Shown: positions 11,489 through 20,102 of the stretch, one piece after another
Position numbering within the stretch: position 1 is the stretch's first letter
Layout: each line of letters opens with the position of its first letter
Assembly (NCBI RefSeq): GCF_009856415.1
Contig: NZ_WMEZ01000001.1
Location: forward strand, 62,001 to 126,000
Direction: 5' to 3'
Origin: Halobacillus litoralis
Lineage (GTDB): Bacteria > Bacillota > Bacilli > Bacillales > Halobacillaceae
Length of the DNA stretch: 64,000 bases
Made by a program: the position numbers and the translations under genes
Notes under the pieces: generated by a model
What the model was told of the DNA's origin: nothing
Seen by the model: the letters and a program-made list of their open reading frames with translations, nothing else
The model's database searches: none

Positions 11489-11782
11489 ATGTCAAAATGG
11501 CAGCAGCAAATACGGACTTGGATCAGTCGTTACTTTGATTTACCATCTGATGTCATGTTGGATCTTCCTAGAATAACGACAATAGGGTCCATTCATGTGT
11601 ACATAGAAAATCATACAGGCCTCCTTCATTTTTCTGATGAAGAAGTTAGAATTCAATACAAAAAAGGTCAGGTTCGAATATTAGGAAAAGACCTTGGTGT
11701 GAAAATGATGCTGAAGGAAGAGTTATTACTGGAAGGAGAACTCAAGTCCGTAGAATTTTTGCCGGAATCCAAAGGGGGGTGA
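11489..11782 (+). CDS. yqfC: Sporulation protein YqfC
   Basis: 97-residue YabP/YqfC-family protein (MSKWQQQIRTWISRYFDLPSDVMLDLPRI in outline; core ITTIGSIHVYIENH). The family is found in endospore formers and is expressed in the mother cell under SigE in B. subtilis; the molecular role is unresolved. yqfD follows four bases later, the conserved pair. GAGGGGAGGG lies before the ATG. Confidence 0.92.
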   Translation: MSKWQQQIRTWISRYFDLPSDVMLDLPRITTIGSIHVYIENHTGLLHFSDEEVRIQYKKGQVRILGKDLGVKMMLKEELLLEGELKSVEFLPESKGG

Positions 11783-11786
11783 GACG

Positions 11787-12968
11787 ATGAAGAACCAGCA
11801 TGATTTCTTTCAGGGAATCATGACGGTACAAGTAGAGGGACCGTTGATCGAACCTTTTTTGCAAGCATGCACAAAACGTGGCTGTCACATTACAAATATG
11901 AAAAGATTGGATGCTTCTCTCGTCATTTTAACGATTCGATTAAAGGATTGGAAGATTTTGAGGCAATTGAGGAAGAAGTACCGGTGTAAAATTTCCATCA
12001 AAGATGGAAAAGGGCTGCCGTTTCTTATTCAGCATATGATTGGGAGGCTATCGGTTCTTCTCGCCTTCATCGCAGCGGTTGTTATCATATTTGTTCTTGC
12101 GAATACGTTGTGGTCCATTAAGGTGGACGGCCTTTCACCGGAACTTGAAGCAAATGTTGAAAGTAAATTGAATAGTTATGGCGTCTCTCCTGGAAAACTA
12201 ACGATAGGGATGAAGGATCCCATTGAAATACAACAACAGTTGTTGGAAGATATCCCGGACTTGTTATGGATTGGTGTGAAAAAGCAAGGGACGAGCTATC
12301 ATTTGTATGGGGTGGAAAAAACGAGATACGATACCGAAATGAACACTCGACCTTCAAACCTTGTAGCAGCAAAAAAAGGGATGATTATTGAAACATTTAT
12401 AAAAAAGGGTCGTCCTATGGTATCGGTCTACGATGTTGTACAAAAAGGTCAAATCCTTGCCACAGGTCAGTTGGTGGAAGAAGAGGATCTATTTATACAT
12501 TCTGAAGGAGATGTGATTGCAGAAACATGGTACCGCGTCGCTCAAAACCTTCCCATGAAACAAGTGCTTTCCTTAACGGATGGTTCTGTCGAAAGTGAAT
12601 ATCACTTAAAAATCGGGAAGTTTGCGATTCCTATTTGGGGGTTCTGGCGTGGAGAAGAGGGAGACTTCAGGGAAGAATCACATACATCAGACTGGAGTAT
12701 TTTTGGGTTCCATATTCCAGTGAACATGAAGACGATCGATTACTATTCCATTGACCGAAAAGCGTATGAATCATCCCGGAAGAATATTGAGAAAATAGGG
12801 ATTTCATCAGCAAGGAGCAACCTTCAGCAGGAACTTGATACTGATGCGCAAATTAAGGATGAAAAAGTTTTGCACCTCAGTGAGGAGAATGGTAAAGTAA
12901 AATTAATCCTATTGTACAAAGTTTATGAAAATATTGCAGTGACCAAGTATGTAAGTCAAGGAGATTGA
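11787..12968 (+). CDS. yqfD: Sporulation protein YqfD
   Basis: 393 residues with one strong membrane segment (about 92-112, LLAFIAAVVIIFVLANTLW) splitting an N-terminal cytoplasmic part from a large outer domain. Matches the YqfD family, paired with YqfC and required for efficient sporulation in B. subtilis; recent work on the family links YqfC/YqfD to spore morphogenesis, but the mechanism is not visible here. Its stop overlaps the ribosome site region of phoH. Confidence 0.92.
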   Translation: MKNQHDFFQGIMTVQVEGPLIEPFLQACTKRGCHITNMKRLDASLVILTIRLKDWKILRQLRKKYRCKISIKDGKGLPFLIQHMIGRLSVLLAFIAAVVIIFVLANTLWSIKVDGLSPELEANVESKLNSYGVSPGKLTIGMKDPIEIQQQLLEDIPDLLWIGVKKQGTSYHLYGVEKTRYDTEMNTRPSNLVAAKKGMIIETFIKKGRPMVSVYDVVQKGQILATGQLVEEEDLFIHSEGDVIAETWYRVAQNLPMKQVLSLTDGSVESEYHLKIGKFAIPIWGFWRGEEGDFREESHTSDWSIFGFHIPVNMKTIDYYSIDRKAYESSRKNIEKIGISSARSNLQQELDTDAQIKDEKVLHLSEENGKVKLILLYKVYENIAVTKYVSQGD

Positions 12969-12970
12969 GT

Positions 12971-13933
12971 ATGCCAGAAGATTTAAAAACAATGGACATT
13001 CAATTAGATAATACAACAGAAGCATTAGCCCTTTTTGGTACAGAAGACCGTAACCTCAAGCAACTTGAGGAACAGCTGAAAGTTACGATCATTTCACGTG
13101 GAGAGCAAGTCAGAGTATCTGGTCAAGCGGAACATGTTCAGCTTGTTGAAGAAATACTCAACAGTGTTCTTGCGATCATTCGTAAAGGCTTGACTGTTAC
13201 AGAACGAGATGTCGTATATGCCGTCGAGCTCGCTAAAAAAGGGAAAATTAATCAATTCGAAGCATTGTTCGAAGATGAAATCACGAAAAACTCGAAAGGG
13301 AAATCAATCAGGGTCAAAACTCTTGGTCAGAGAAATTATATCGCAACGATCAAGAAGAATGACCTTGTATTCGGTATCGGCCCTGCTGGTACAGGAAAGA
13401 CCTACCTTGCTGTGATAATGGCCGTCAATGCTTTGAAAAATGGAGATGTGAAGAGGATCATCCTGACTCGTCCGGCAGTGGAAGCAGGAGAAAGTTTAGG
13501 TTTTCTTCCAGGGGATTTAAAAGAGAAAGTCGATCCTTACTTAAGACCGCTTTATGACTCTTTGCACGATGTATTTGGCGCAGAACATACGGCGCGCTTG
13601 ATCGATAGAGGCACAATTGAAATTGCTCCGCTTGCTTATATGAGAGGGCGGACGTTGGATGATGCATTCGCTATTTTGGATGAAGCTCAAAATACGACAC
13701 CTGAACAAATGAAGATGTTTCTGACTCGTTTAGGATTCGGTTCAAAAATGATTATCACGGGAGATATCACGCAAGTGGATCTTCCTAAAGGCGTGAAGTC
13801 CGGTTTGCGAGTCGCCGAGGAGCGGTTAGCTAAAGTGAAAGGGTCTGCCTTCATTCATTTGGATCAATCCGACGTAGTCAGGCACCCACTTGTGCAGCGG
13901 ATTATCGATGCATATGAAGAGGAACGTAAATAA
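12971..13933 (+). CDS. phoH: PhoH-family ATPase
   Basis: Cytoplasmic P-loop ATPase of about 320 residues, with Walker A GPAGTGKT and Walker B AILDEAQN in the AAA-like core and an N-terminal KH-like region. The family is linked to RNA metabolism; despite the name no phosphate control is visible here. ATG 12971 is the best start: AAGGAGA (12958-12964) gives normal spacing, whereas the upstream in-frame TTG at 12965 lies against it. ybeY lies two genes downstream, as usual. Confidence 0.93.
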   Translation: MPEDLKTMDIQLDNTTEALALFGTEDRNLKQLEEQLKVTIISRGEQVRVSGQAEHVQLVEEILNSVLAIIRKGLTVTERDVVYAVELAKKGKINQFEALFEDEITKNSKGKSIRVKTLGQRNYIATIKKNDLVFGIGPAGTGKTYLAVIMAVNALKNGDVKRIILTRPAVEAGESLGFLPGDLKEKVDPYLRPLYDSLHDVFGAEHTARLIDRGTIEIAPLAYMRGRTLDDAFAILDEAQNTTPEQMKMFLTRLGFGSKMIITGDITQVDLPKGVKSGLRVAEERLAKVKGSAFIHLDQSDVVRHPLVQRIIDAYEEERK

Positions 13934-13957
13934 GACCCAGCCATTGGGTCTTATTTA
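13932..13957 (+). terminator. Weak hairpin after phoH
   Basis: AAGACCCA pairs with TGGGTCTT around GCCAT, followed by an interrupted T stretch. It is probably leaky, since pgpH follows 40 bases later. Confidence 0.5.
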
Positions 13958-13997
13958 TTGTCTTTACTTGGAATAAATTAGGAGGAGGTGGGGTGAT

Positions 13998-16115
13998 TTG
14001 AAGGCGCGTTTCTTTCAACAGCTTCAAAAACTTAACATGCAAAAGTCAAAGCTGTTGCTTGCATTACCCGCGTTCGTTGTTGCTGTTTTCTTTTTTGCGC
14101 TTGCCATCCCAAATGTCTACACGCAAACCTATGAGCTTGAGAAATACAGCACGGCACCAGAAACGATTCATTCCCCCATCACCATAGAGAACAAGGAAAA
14201 GACAGAGCAGCAGCTGAGAGCAGTTACCCAGGCCGTCGAAGATCAGTATACGATTTCTGAAGATATTGCGGAAGAACGTCTGAGTATGGTAAGTGAAATT
14301 TATGATGTGGTAAAAGAAACGAAAAGCCAGGGAGAGAATCTGACGAAAGACGAACAAGTAACGATGATCGAATCACTTTTGTCTGATGAACTTTCTGAAG
14401 ATCTTCCTACAGAAGTTTTCCTTCCCTTGCTGAGGTCGGATCAACAGTCGTTGAATGAGAGTCAGCGGATGCTTGAAACCCTTTTACATAACTATTTTAA
14501 AGAAGGGGTACAAGGATCAGAAGTTGAAGGACTAGAACGAAGAATTGATCTGGAAGTTCAATATTCAGAAACGCCAACGCCTTTGAAACCAGTCATTTCG
14601 GATATAGGGACGTATGCCCTTGTTGAAAATTCCTTGTTCGATCCTGAAAAAACAGATAGAGCCATTAAAAAAGCGGCTGCTACTGTCGAGCCGGTCATGA
14701 TTAGAGCAGGAGAAGTGATTGTATCAGAGGGATCTACGATAACAGGGGATATCTATGATGATCTTCTGTTGACCGGACTGCTTGATCAACAGCGTAATAT
14801 ACTTCCATCCATTGGGCTTGCCATGTTCGCCTTATTATTAGGCGCTATTTTGTACGTAGAATGCAGAAGGGCTGTTAAAAAGGACAACTGGAATGGACGT
14901 CATATCTTCATATCCACGTTTGTATCCGTATTGATGATTACGCTCTTGAAAGTGTTCAGTTTATTCGGATCCATGGAACAACCTGTGTACTATCTCGTCC
15001 CAGCCGTTACAGGTGTCATGATTGTTAAAATCCTCTGTTCTGAACGGTTTGCGATTGTACTGGCGGTAGTCTATGCTTTAATGGCTTGCTTATTGTTCAA
15101 CGGACAGTTAGCTGGCGCTCTTCATGCAACCGCAGGAATGTATTTGCTGCTATCCCAACTGGCAGGCATCTTTTTCCTTACACAAAGTAAAGATAGGTTG
15201 TCCATTGTTCGGGCAAGTGCAGGGGTTGCTTTTACCAATATATGTGCGATCCTGTTCTTCCTATTCATTTCTTTTGAAAAATACTCATGGTCGGAAGTCT
15301 TTTTGTATAGTGGGTATGGAATCATGGGCGCCTTTCTTTCGGCAGTTTTGACGCTTGGCTTTCTTCCTTTCATAGAGACAGGTTTCGGAGTCCTTTCTGA
15401 TCAGAAATTGTTGACACTCGCGAGTCCTAACCACCCGCTTTTACGTAAAATACTTGTGGAAGCACCAGGTACGTATCATCACAGTGTCATGGTAGCCAAT
15501 TTAAGCGAAGCGGCGTGTGAATCAATTGGAGCTCATGGTCTTCTGGCACGTGTGGCATCCTATTACCATGACCTCGGGAAAACCGTCCAGCCCCGTTATT
15601 TTATTGAGAATCAATTGGGTATGAAAAATCCGCATGATTTTCTGGAACCTGAACAAAGCGCTGAAATGATCATCAATCACCCATATGATGGTGCAAGGAT
15701 GCTTAAGAAAAATAAGTTTCCAGAAGAGATCATTGCTATTGCTAAACAACACCATGGGACCACGCTTTTGAAATATTTTTATTTTAAGGCAAAGGAAAGG
15801 AATGAAGATACCAAAGAAGAAGATTATCGGTATCCAGGTCCAAAACCTCAAAGTAAGGAAGCTGCGATCGTTTGTATATGCGATTCTGTAGAGGCGGCGG
15901 TCAGGTCATTAAGCCACCCGACAGAAGAAAAGATCAAGATTATCGTGAAATCCATTGTGGAAGACCGCATGCTCGATGGTCAGCTGGATGACAGCAATCT
16001 GACGTTTAATGAGTTGAAGACGATGGAAAAAGCCATATGTGAAACGTTACATGGCATCTTTCACTCAAGAATCGAATACCCGGAAACCAAACCATTAGTC
16101 AAGGAGGCAAAATAA
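13998..16115 (+). CDS. pgpH: PgpH, 7TM-HD cyclic-di-AMP phosphodiesterase
   Basis: Membrane phosphodiesterase that hydrolyses c-di-AMP. The 705-residue protein has an N-terminal membrane helix (about 18-38), a large external 7TMR-HDED domain, seven membrane helices (about 275-475) and a cytoplasmic HD domain with TYHHSVMVANL, then SYYHDLGK and later NHPYDGA and KQHHGTT metal ligands. The start is TTG at 13998, behind a strong GGAGGAGGTG; no ATG or GTG in frame fits. ybeY starts two bases after the stop. Confidence 0.95.
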   Translation: MKARFFQQLQKLNMQKSKLLLALPAFVVAVFFFALAIPNVYTQTYELEKYSTAPETIHSPITIENKEKTEQQLRAVTQAVEDQYTISEDIAEERLSMVSEIYDVVKETKSQGENLTKDEQVTMIESLLSDELSEDLPTEVFLPLLRSDQQSLNESQRMLETLLHNYFKEGVQGSEVEGLERRIDLEVQYSETPTPLKPVISDIGTYALVENSLFDPEKTDRAIKKAAATVEPVMIRAGEVIVSEGSTITGDIYDDLLLTGLLDQQRNILPSIGLAMFALLLGAILYVECRRAVKKDNWNGRHIFISTFVSVLMITLLKVFSLFGSMEQPVYYLVPAVTGVMIVKILCSERFAIVLAVVYALMACLLFNGQLAGALHATAGMYLLLSQLAGIFFLTQSKDRLSIVRASAGVAFTNICAILFFLFISFEKYSWSEVFLYSGYGIMGAFLSAVLTLGFLPFIETGFGVLSDQKLLTLASPNHPLLRKILVEAPGTYHHSVMVANLSEAACESIGAHGLLARVASYYHDLGKTVQPRYFIENQLGMKNPHDFLEPEQSAEMIINHPYDGARMLKKNKFPEEIIAIAKQHHGTTLLKYFYFKAKERNEDTKEEDYRYPGPKPQSKEAAIVCICDSVEAAVRSLSHPTEEKIKIIVKSIVEDRMLDGQLDDSNLTFNELKTMEKAICETLHGIFHSRIEYPETKPLVKEAK

Positions 16116-16116
16116 T

Positions 16117-16587
16117 ATGATTACCATTGATTTTCAAGATGAAACCAATTCAGTAGATGAAGCATTTGTTGATATGATCCAGCGTATCATCCGTTTTGCA
16201 GGAGAAAAAGAAGGAGTTACAGGGGATGCGGAAGTCTCTGTCAGCTTCGTGGATAACAAGGAAATTCAGGAGATCAACCGCAATTACCGTCAAAAAGATG
16301 AACCGACAGATGTGATTTCTTTTGCCATGCAGGAACTTGGGGAAGACGAAATGAATGTGTTGGATGAGAATATGCCGCTCATGCTAGGTGATATCATCAT
16401 TTCTGTTGATAAGGCGAAAGAACAAGCCGAAGACTACAATCATTCTCTTGAACGAGAATTTGGCTTCTTGGCGTTGCACGGGTTCTTACATTTGCTTGGT
16501 TATGATCATATGAATGAAGAAGATGAAAAGAAGATGTTCGGCAGACAAGAGGAAATTTTACATGAGTTCGGACTTCAAAGATCGTAA
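16117..16587 (+). CDS. ybeY: Endoribonuclease YbeY
   Basis: Metal-dependent endoribonuclease acting in 16S rRNA 3'-end maturation and ribosome quality control. 156 residues, with the zinc-binding signature HGFLHLLGYDH near the C-terminus (three His) and the DVISFAM motif earlier. The gene is packed between pgpH and dgkA, and its last 26 bases overlap the start of dgkA. Confidence 0.97.
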   Translation: MITIDFQDETNSVDEAFVDMIQRIIRFAGEKEGVTGDAEVSVSFVDNKEIQEINRNYRQKDEPTDVISFAMQELGEDEMNVLDENMPLMLGDIIISVDKAKEQAEDYNHSLEREFGFLALHGFLHLLGYDHMNEEDEKKMFGRQEEILHEFGLQRS

Positions 16588-16933
16588 AAAGAAGACAAGG
16601 ATCGGTTTCCGCTTCGCTTGGAATGGGATAAAAGAAGTGTATCAGTCGGAGCGGAATTTTCGGATTCATCTCTCGGTTGCTTTATTAGTCATCATAGCAG
16701 CCTTTGTACTCGGTTTATCTAAATGGGAATGGATGACTATCCTCCTCATCATAGGCATGGTTCTCAGCCTGGAAATGGTGAATACAGCTATGGAAAGACT
16801 GCTGGATTTTTACCACCCTGAACAACACCCCGTCATCGGTTCCATTAAAGATATTACGGCCGGGGCGGTCCTTGTAGCGAGTATTGGATCAGTCATCATA
16901 GGAATCATCATTTTCCTCCCTAAGCTGATATGA
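16562..16933 (+). CDS. dgkA: Undecaprenol/diacylglycerol kinase DgkA
   Basis: Small membrane lipid kinase; Gram-positive members phosphorylate undecaprenol. About 123 residues with a typical N-terminal amphipathic part (FRFAWNGIKEVYQSERNFRIH) and three membrane helices, the second containing the catalytic LEMVNTAMERLLD motif. ATG 16562 is chosen because AGAGGAAA precedes it at normal distance and it gives the family length; earlier in-frame ATGs lie deep inside ybeY. In B. subtilis cdd lies between dgkA and era; it is absent here. Confidence 0.93.
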   Translation: MSSDFKDRKKKTRIGFRFAWNGIKEVYQSERNFRIHLSVALLVIIAAFVLGLSKWEWMTILLIIGMVLSLEMVNTAMERLLDFYHPEQHPVIGSIKDITAGAVLVASIGSVIIGIIIFLPKLI

Positions 16934-17011
16934 GAATGGGAATGAACGTAAGAAGATGATATAGTAAAATGGAGCAGAACGACTGCGTGAACATTTATTG
17001 GAGGAACAGTT

Positions 17012-17917
17012 ATGACAGAGAATTTCAAATCGGGTTTTGTTACGATCGTCGGTCGTCCGAACGTGGGCAAATCGACGTTTATGAATCGTGTGATCGGTGA
17101 AAAAATCGCCATCATGAGTGATAAGCCCCAAACAACAAGAAACAAAATCCAGGGAGTCATGACAGATAAAGAGTCGCAAATCATTTTTATTGATACTCCT
17201 GGAATCCATAAACCAAAGCACAAGCTTGGTGACTATATGGTGAACGTCGCAGAAAATACATTGAACGAAGTGGATGCCGTCCTTTTTATGATCAATGCAG
17301 AAGAAGGATACGGCAGAGGGGACCAATTCATTTTGGACCGTCTGCAACGAGTCGACCAACCGGTATTTTTAATCATTAATAAGATTGACAGGGTCCATCC
17401 GGATGACTTATTGCCTTTAATTGACCAGTACAAAGAGAAGCTTGATTTTGAAGAAATTATTCCAATCTCAGCACTTGAAGGCAACAACGTCAATCATTTA
17501 CTGGACGTTCTGAAAAAGCATTTACCTGAAGGGCCACAATTTTATCCAGAAGATCAAATTACAGACCATCCGGAACGTTTTGTGATCAGCGAGTTTATCA
17601 GGGAAAAAGTGTTACATTTGACTCGTGAGGAAATTCCTCATTCCATTGCTGTTGTCATTGAGGGGATTGAGCCTCGAAATGAACATGATAAGGTAGAAAT
17701 TCAAGCGGCCATCATTGTGGAACGAAAGTCTCAAAAAGGCATCATTATCGGTAAGCAAGGCAGTATGTTAAAAGAAATCGGTAAGAGAGCGAGAAGAGAC
17801 ATCGAGTCCCTGTTAGGTAGCAAAGTATATTTGGAACTTTGGGTCAAAGTTCAAAAAGATTGGAGAAACAAACAAATCCAACTCAGTGATTTCGGCTATC
17901 GCGAAGACGAATATTAA
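17012..17917 (+). CDS. era: GTPase Era
   Basis: Essential GTPase that binds the 3' end of 16S rRNA during 30S assembly. The 301-residue protein has G1 GRPNVGKS, G3 DTPG, G4 NKID and a C-terminal KH domain with [25 protein letters not shown] precedes the ATG. It ends at TAA 17915-17917 and is followed by yqzL and recO as in B. subtilis. Confidence 0.98.
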   Translation: MTENFKSGFVTIVGRPNVGKSTFMNRVIGEKIAIMSDKPQTTRNKIQGVMTDKESQIIFIDTPGIHKPKHKLGDYMVNVAENTLNEVDAVLFMINAEEGYGRGDQFILDRLQRVDQPVFLIINKIDRVHPDDLLPLIDQYKEKLDFEEIIPISALEGNNVNHLLDVLKKHLPEGPQFYPEDQITDHPERFVISEFIREKVLHLTREEIPHSIAVVIEGIEPRNEHDKVEIQAAIIVERKSQKGIIIGKQGSMLKEIGKRARRDIESLLGSKVYLELWVKVQKDWRNKQIQLSDFGYREDEY

Positions 17918-18011
17918 AGGTTGGAAAAAATTAAGCCTTATGTTTTCAGTCAGGGGAAGCATTCTACTAATGTACACTCGTTTAGCGATGATAAGAAAGG
18001 CGGTGTTTCTT

Positions 18012-18164
18012 GTGCGCGACAAGCTTTCATGGAACGTTTTCAGTCAAACAGGTAGTGTGGAAACATATTTACTGATGAAAGAATTGGAGTCTCAAGATCA
18101 GCAGTCTCAAGAGCAGCTCGCTTCCCCTACTGAACCAATATCTACGGATGATCTTCATTCGTAA
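18012..18164 (+). CDS. yqzL: YqzL family small protein
   Basis: A 50-residue product starting at GTG 18012, with an AAGGCGGTG ribosome site a few bases upstream. The core LSWNVFSQTGSVETYLLMKE is the conserved YqzL sequence, found between era and recO in Bacillaceae; function unknown. A longer open frame from 17886 exists but overlaps era and has no ribosome site. The tail is Gln/Ser/Pro-rich. Confidence 0.85.
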   Translation: MRDKLSWNVFSQTGSVETYLLMKELESQDQQSQEQLASPTEPISTDDLHS

Positions 18165-18185
18165 ACGGAGCAGGTGAGCCATTTG

Positions 18186-18929
18186 ATGGACAAGGTGGAA
18201 GGAGTCGTCATCCGGACGAATAATTACGGTGAAACACATAAAATCGTCACGATGATGACACGAGAAAAAGGGAAAATCGGTGTAATGGCTCGTGGTGCTA
18301 AAAAACCAAAGAGCCGGATGTCCTCAATCACCCAACCATTCATCCACGGCACATTTTTAATTCAGACAGGGTCCGGCTTAGGATCAATGAGTCAAGGGGA
18401 GATGTTATCTTCCCTTAGGTCGATTCGCGAGGATATTGTAAAAACGGCTTATGCCTCTTACATCGCAGAATTGACAGACAAGCTCATTGAAGAAAAGCAG
18501 CCGGATCCTTTTCTTTATGAACAGTTGCTTCAAACGTTCCAATGGATGAATGAAGGCAAGGATCCAAACATTCTCACGTTGATGTATGAATTGAAAATGT
18601 ACAAAAAAGCAGGGTTCGCTCCTGTGGTTGATCACTGCATCCAATGCGGCAGGCAGGAAGGACCTTTTGCATTTTCTATGATAGAGGGTGGTCTATTATG
18701 TTTTCGTTGTAAACAGCGTGACCCCCAAGCCTATGGTTTACCGGACCCTTTACCAAAATTGCTGAGAGTCTTCTTACATATGGATGTGAAGCGACTTGGT
18801 CAGATTACGATGAAAGAAGAGAATAAAAAATTGTTGCGTCAAATCATGGATGAGTACTATGATCGATATGGTGGATACTTCATTAAATCAAAGAAATTTT
18901 TAAAACAGCTGGATTTGTTTTCAGACTGA
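18186..18929 (+). CDS. recO: DNA repair protein RecO
   Basis: RecO loads RecA onto SSB-coated DNA (RecFOR pathway). About 247 residues: an N-terminal OB-fold (EGVVIRTNNYGETHKIVTMM), a helical domain and a zinc motif with CIQCG and later CFRCK, the four cysteines expected of Gram-positive RecO. ATG 18186 is favoured over GTG 18174 and TTG 18183 since GCAGGTGA ends eight bases before it and family members begin just ahead of this EGVV sequence. Confidence 0.93.
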   Translation: MDKVEGVVIRTNNYGETHKIVTMMTREKGKIGVMARGAKKPKSRMSSITQPFIHGTFLIQTGSGLGSMSQGEMLSSLRSIREDIVKTAYASYIAELTDKLIEEKQPDPFLYEQLLQTFQWMNEGKDPNILTLMYELKMYKKAGFAPVVDHCIQCGRQEGPFAFSMIEGGLLCFRCKQRDPQAYGLPDPLPKLLRVFLHMDVKRLGQITMKEENKKLLRQIMDEYYDRYGGYFIKSKKFLKQLDLFSD

Positions 18930-18932
18930 GGT

Positions 18933-18962
18933 TTGACATTTTTGTTGGAATTAGAGTATGAT
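18933..18962 (+). promoter_or_regulatory. SigA promoter for glyQS
   Basis: A perfect TTGACA (18933-18938), 18-base spacer and TATGAT (18957-18962), directly upstream of the T-box leader. Confidence 0.8.
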
Positions 18963-18974
18963 TCTATTACTAAA

Positions 18975-19185
18975 TAACGTGTTGCTGTGAAGGAGAGTAG
19001 TAACCAGTTTTTCTGTTTCCAATAGCGAGCTTGTGACGGTGAGAGACAAGCGGAAACCGGCTGGTGAAGGCGTTCTGGAGCGATGATGAAAGTGGCTTCC
19101 TTTTTTGGGAAGCAATTAGGGTGGAACCGCGGAGACCCCGTCCCTATGTCTGGATGCAGACGTAGGAACGGGGTCTTTTTTCTTT
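18975..19185 (+). promoter_or_regulatory. T-box riboswitch, glycine type, for glyQS
   Basis: The leader fills most of the 285-base gap between recO and glyQ. It holds the hallmark T-box AGGGTGGAACCGCGG (from about 19119) that pairs with the uncharged tRNA 3' end, followed by a terminator hairpin with GACCCCGT pairing with ACGGGGTC and a T run (about 19131-19182). In stem I, ACCA/TGGT and GTTTCC/GGAAAC pairings flank a loop whose 3' side reads CGGC, giving a candidate GGC (glycine) specifier at 19059-19061. The specifier is inferred from this hand folding. Confidence 0.92.
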
Positions 19186-19214
19186 CGAGCCAATCATTTT
19201 CTAGGAGGGAACGT

Positions 19215-20102
19215 ATGAATATTCAAGACATGATTTTAACTTTGCAGAATCACTGGTCAAAACAAGGGTGTCTGCTTATGCAAGCCTACGATACAGAGAA
19301 AGGGGCAGGGACGATGTCTCCCATGACTCTTTTACGGAGCCTCGGACCTGAGCCGTGGAACGTTGCCTATGTAGAGCCTTCCCGCCGTCCTGCTGATGGA
19401 CGCTATGGCCAAAACCCGAACCGTTTATATCAACACCATCAGTTTCAGGTCATTATGAAACCTTCTCCTGATAACATCCAGGAATTGTACTTAGAGTCAC
19501 TGGAAGCACTTGGGATTGACCCGAAGAAGCACGACATCAGGTTCGTCGAAGATAACTGGGAAAACCCAACCCTGGGTGCCGCAGGTCTTGGTTGGGAAGT
19601 ATGGCTTGATGGCATGGAAATCACTCAATTTACGTATTTCCAGCAAATCGGCGGTCTTGAAGCGAAGCCAGTCTCTGCTGAAATAACGTATGGCTTGGAA
19701 CGACTTGCCTCATACATTCAGGATAAAGAAAATGTTTTTGAATTAGAATGGACCAACGGAGTAACGGTAGGAGATATTTTCACACAGCCGGAATATGAAC
19801 ATTCGGTTTATACTTTCGAAGCTTCTGATGAGGAGATGTTGTTCGATCTTTTCTCAACTTACGAAAAGGAAGCACAGAGAATTATGGAACAAGGACTTGT
19901 TTTCCCAGCTTATGATTATGTGCTGAAATGTTCTCACACATTTAATCTGCTTGATGCGAAAGGTGTCATCAGTGTGACGGAAAGAACCGGGTATATCTCC
20001 CGCGTAAGAAAACTCGCACGGAAAATTGCTAAAACCTATGTAGAGGAAAGGGAGCGTCTTGGCTTCCCGATGTTGAAGAAGGAGGAGGGTCATCATGAGT
20101 AA
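19215..20102 (+). CDS. glyQ: Glycyl-tRNA synthetase alpha subunit
   Basis: Catalytic alpha subunit of the tetrameric class II glycyl-tRNA synthetase. From ATG 19215 it is 295 residues, the usual length, beginning [14 protein letters not shown]; motifs include [18 protein letters not shown] and [21 protein letters not shown] in overlapping segments. AGGAGGGAACGT precedes the start. A longer open frame reaching back to 19083 runs through the T-box terminator and is not the protein start. It overlaps glyS by eight bases. Confidence 0.97.
   Translation: MNIQDMILTLQNHWSKQGCLLMQAYDTEKGAGTMSPMTLLRSLGPEPWNVAYVEPSRRPADGRYGQNPNRLYQHHQFQVIMKPSPDNIQELYLESLEALGIDPKKHDIRFVEDNWENPTLGAAGLGWEVWLDGMEITQFTYFQQIGGLEAKPVSAEITYGLERLASYIQDKENVFELEWTNGVTVGDIFTQPEYEHSVYTFEASDEEMLFDLFSTYEKEAQRIMEQGLVFPAYDYVLKCSHTFNLLDAKGVISVTERTGYISRVRKLARKIAKTYVEERERLGFPMLKKEEGHHE

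Noticed and set aside
17886-18011. Extended 92-residue form of the yqzL product
   Set aside because: It overlaps the end of era, lacks a ribosome site and adds sequence unlike the small YqzL family.
19083-19214. N-terminal extension of GlyQ to an ATG at 19083
   Set aside because: The extension crosses the T-box motif and terminator hairpin; ATG 19215 gives the normal 295-residue protein and has a good ribosome site.
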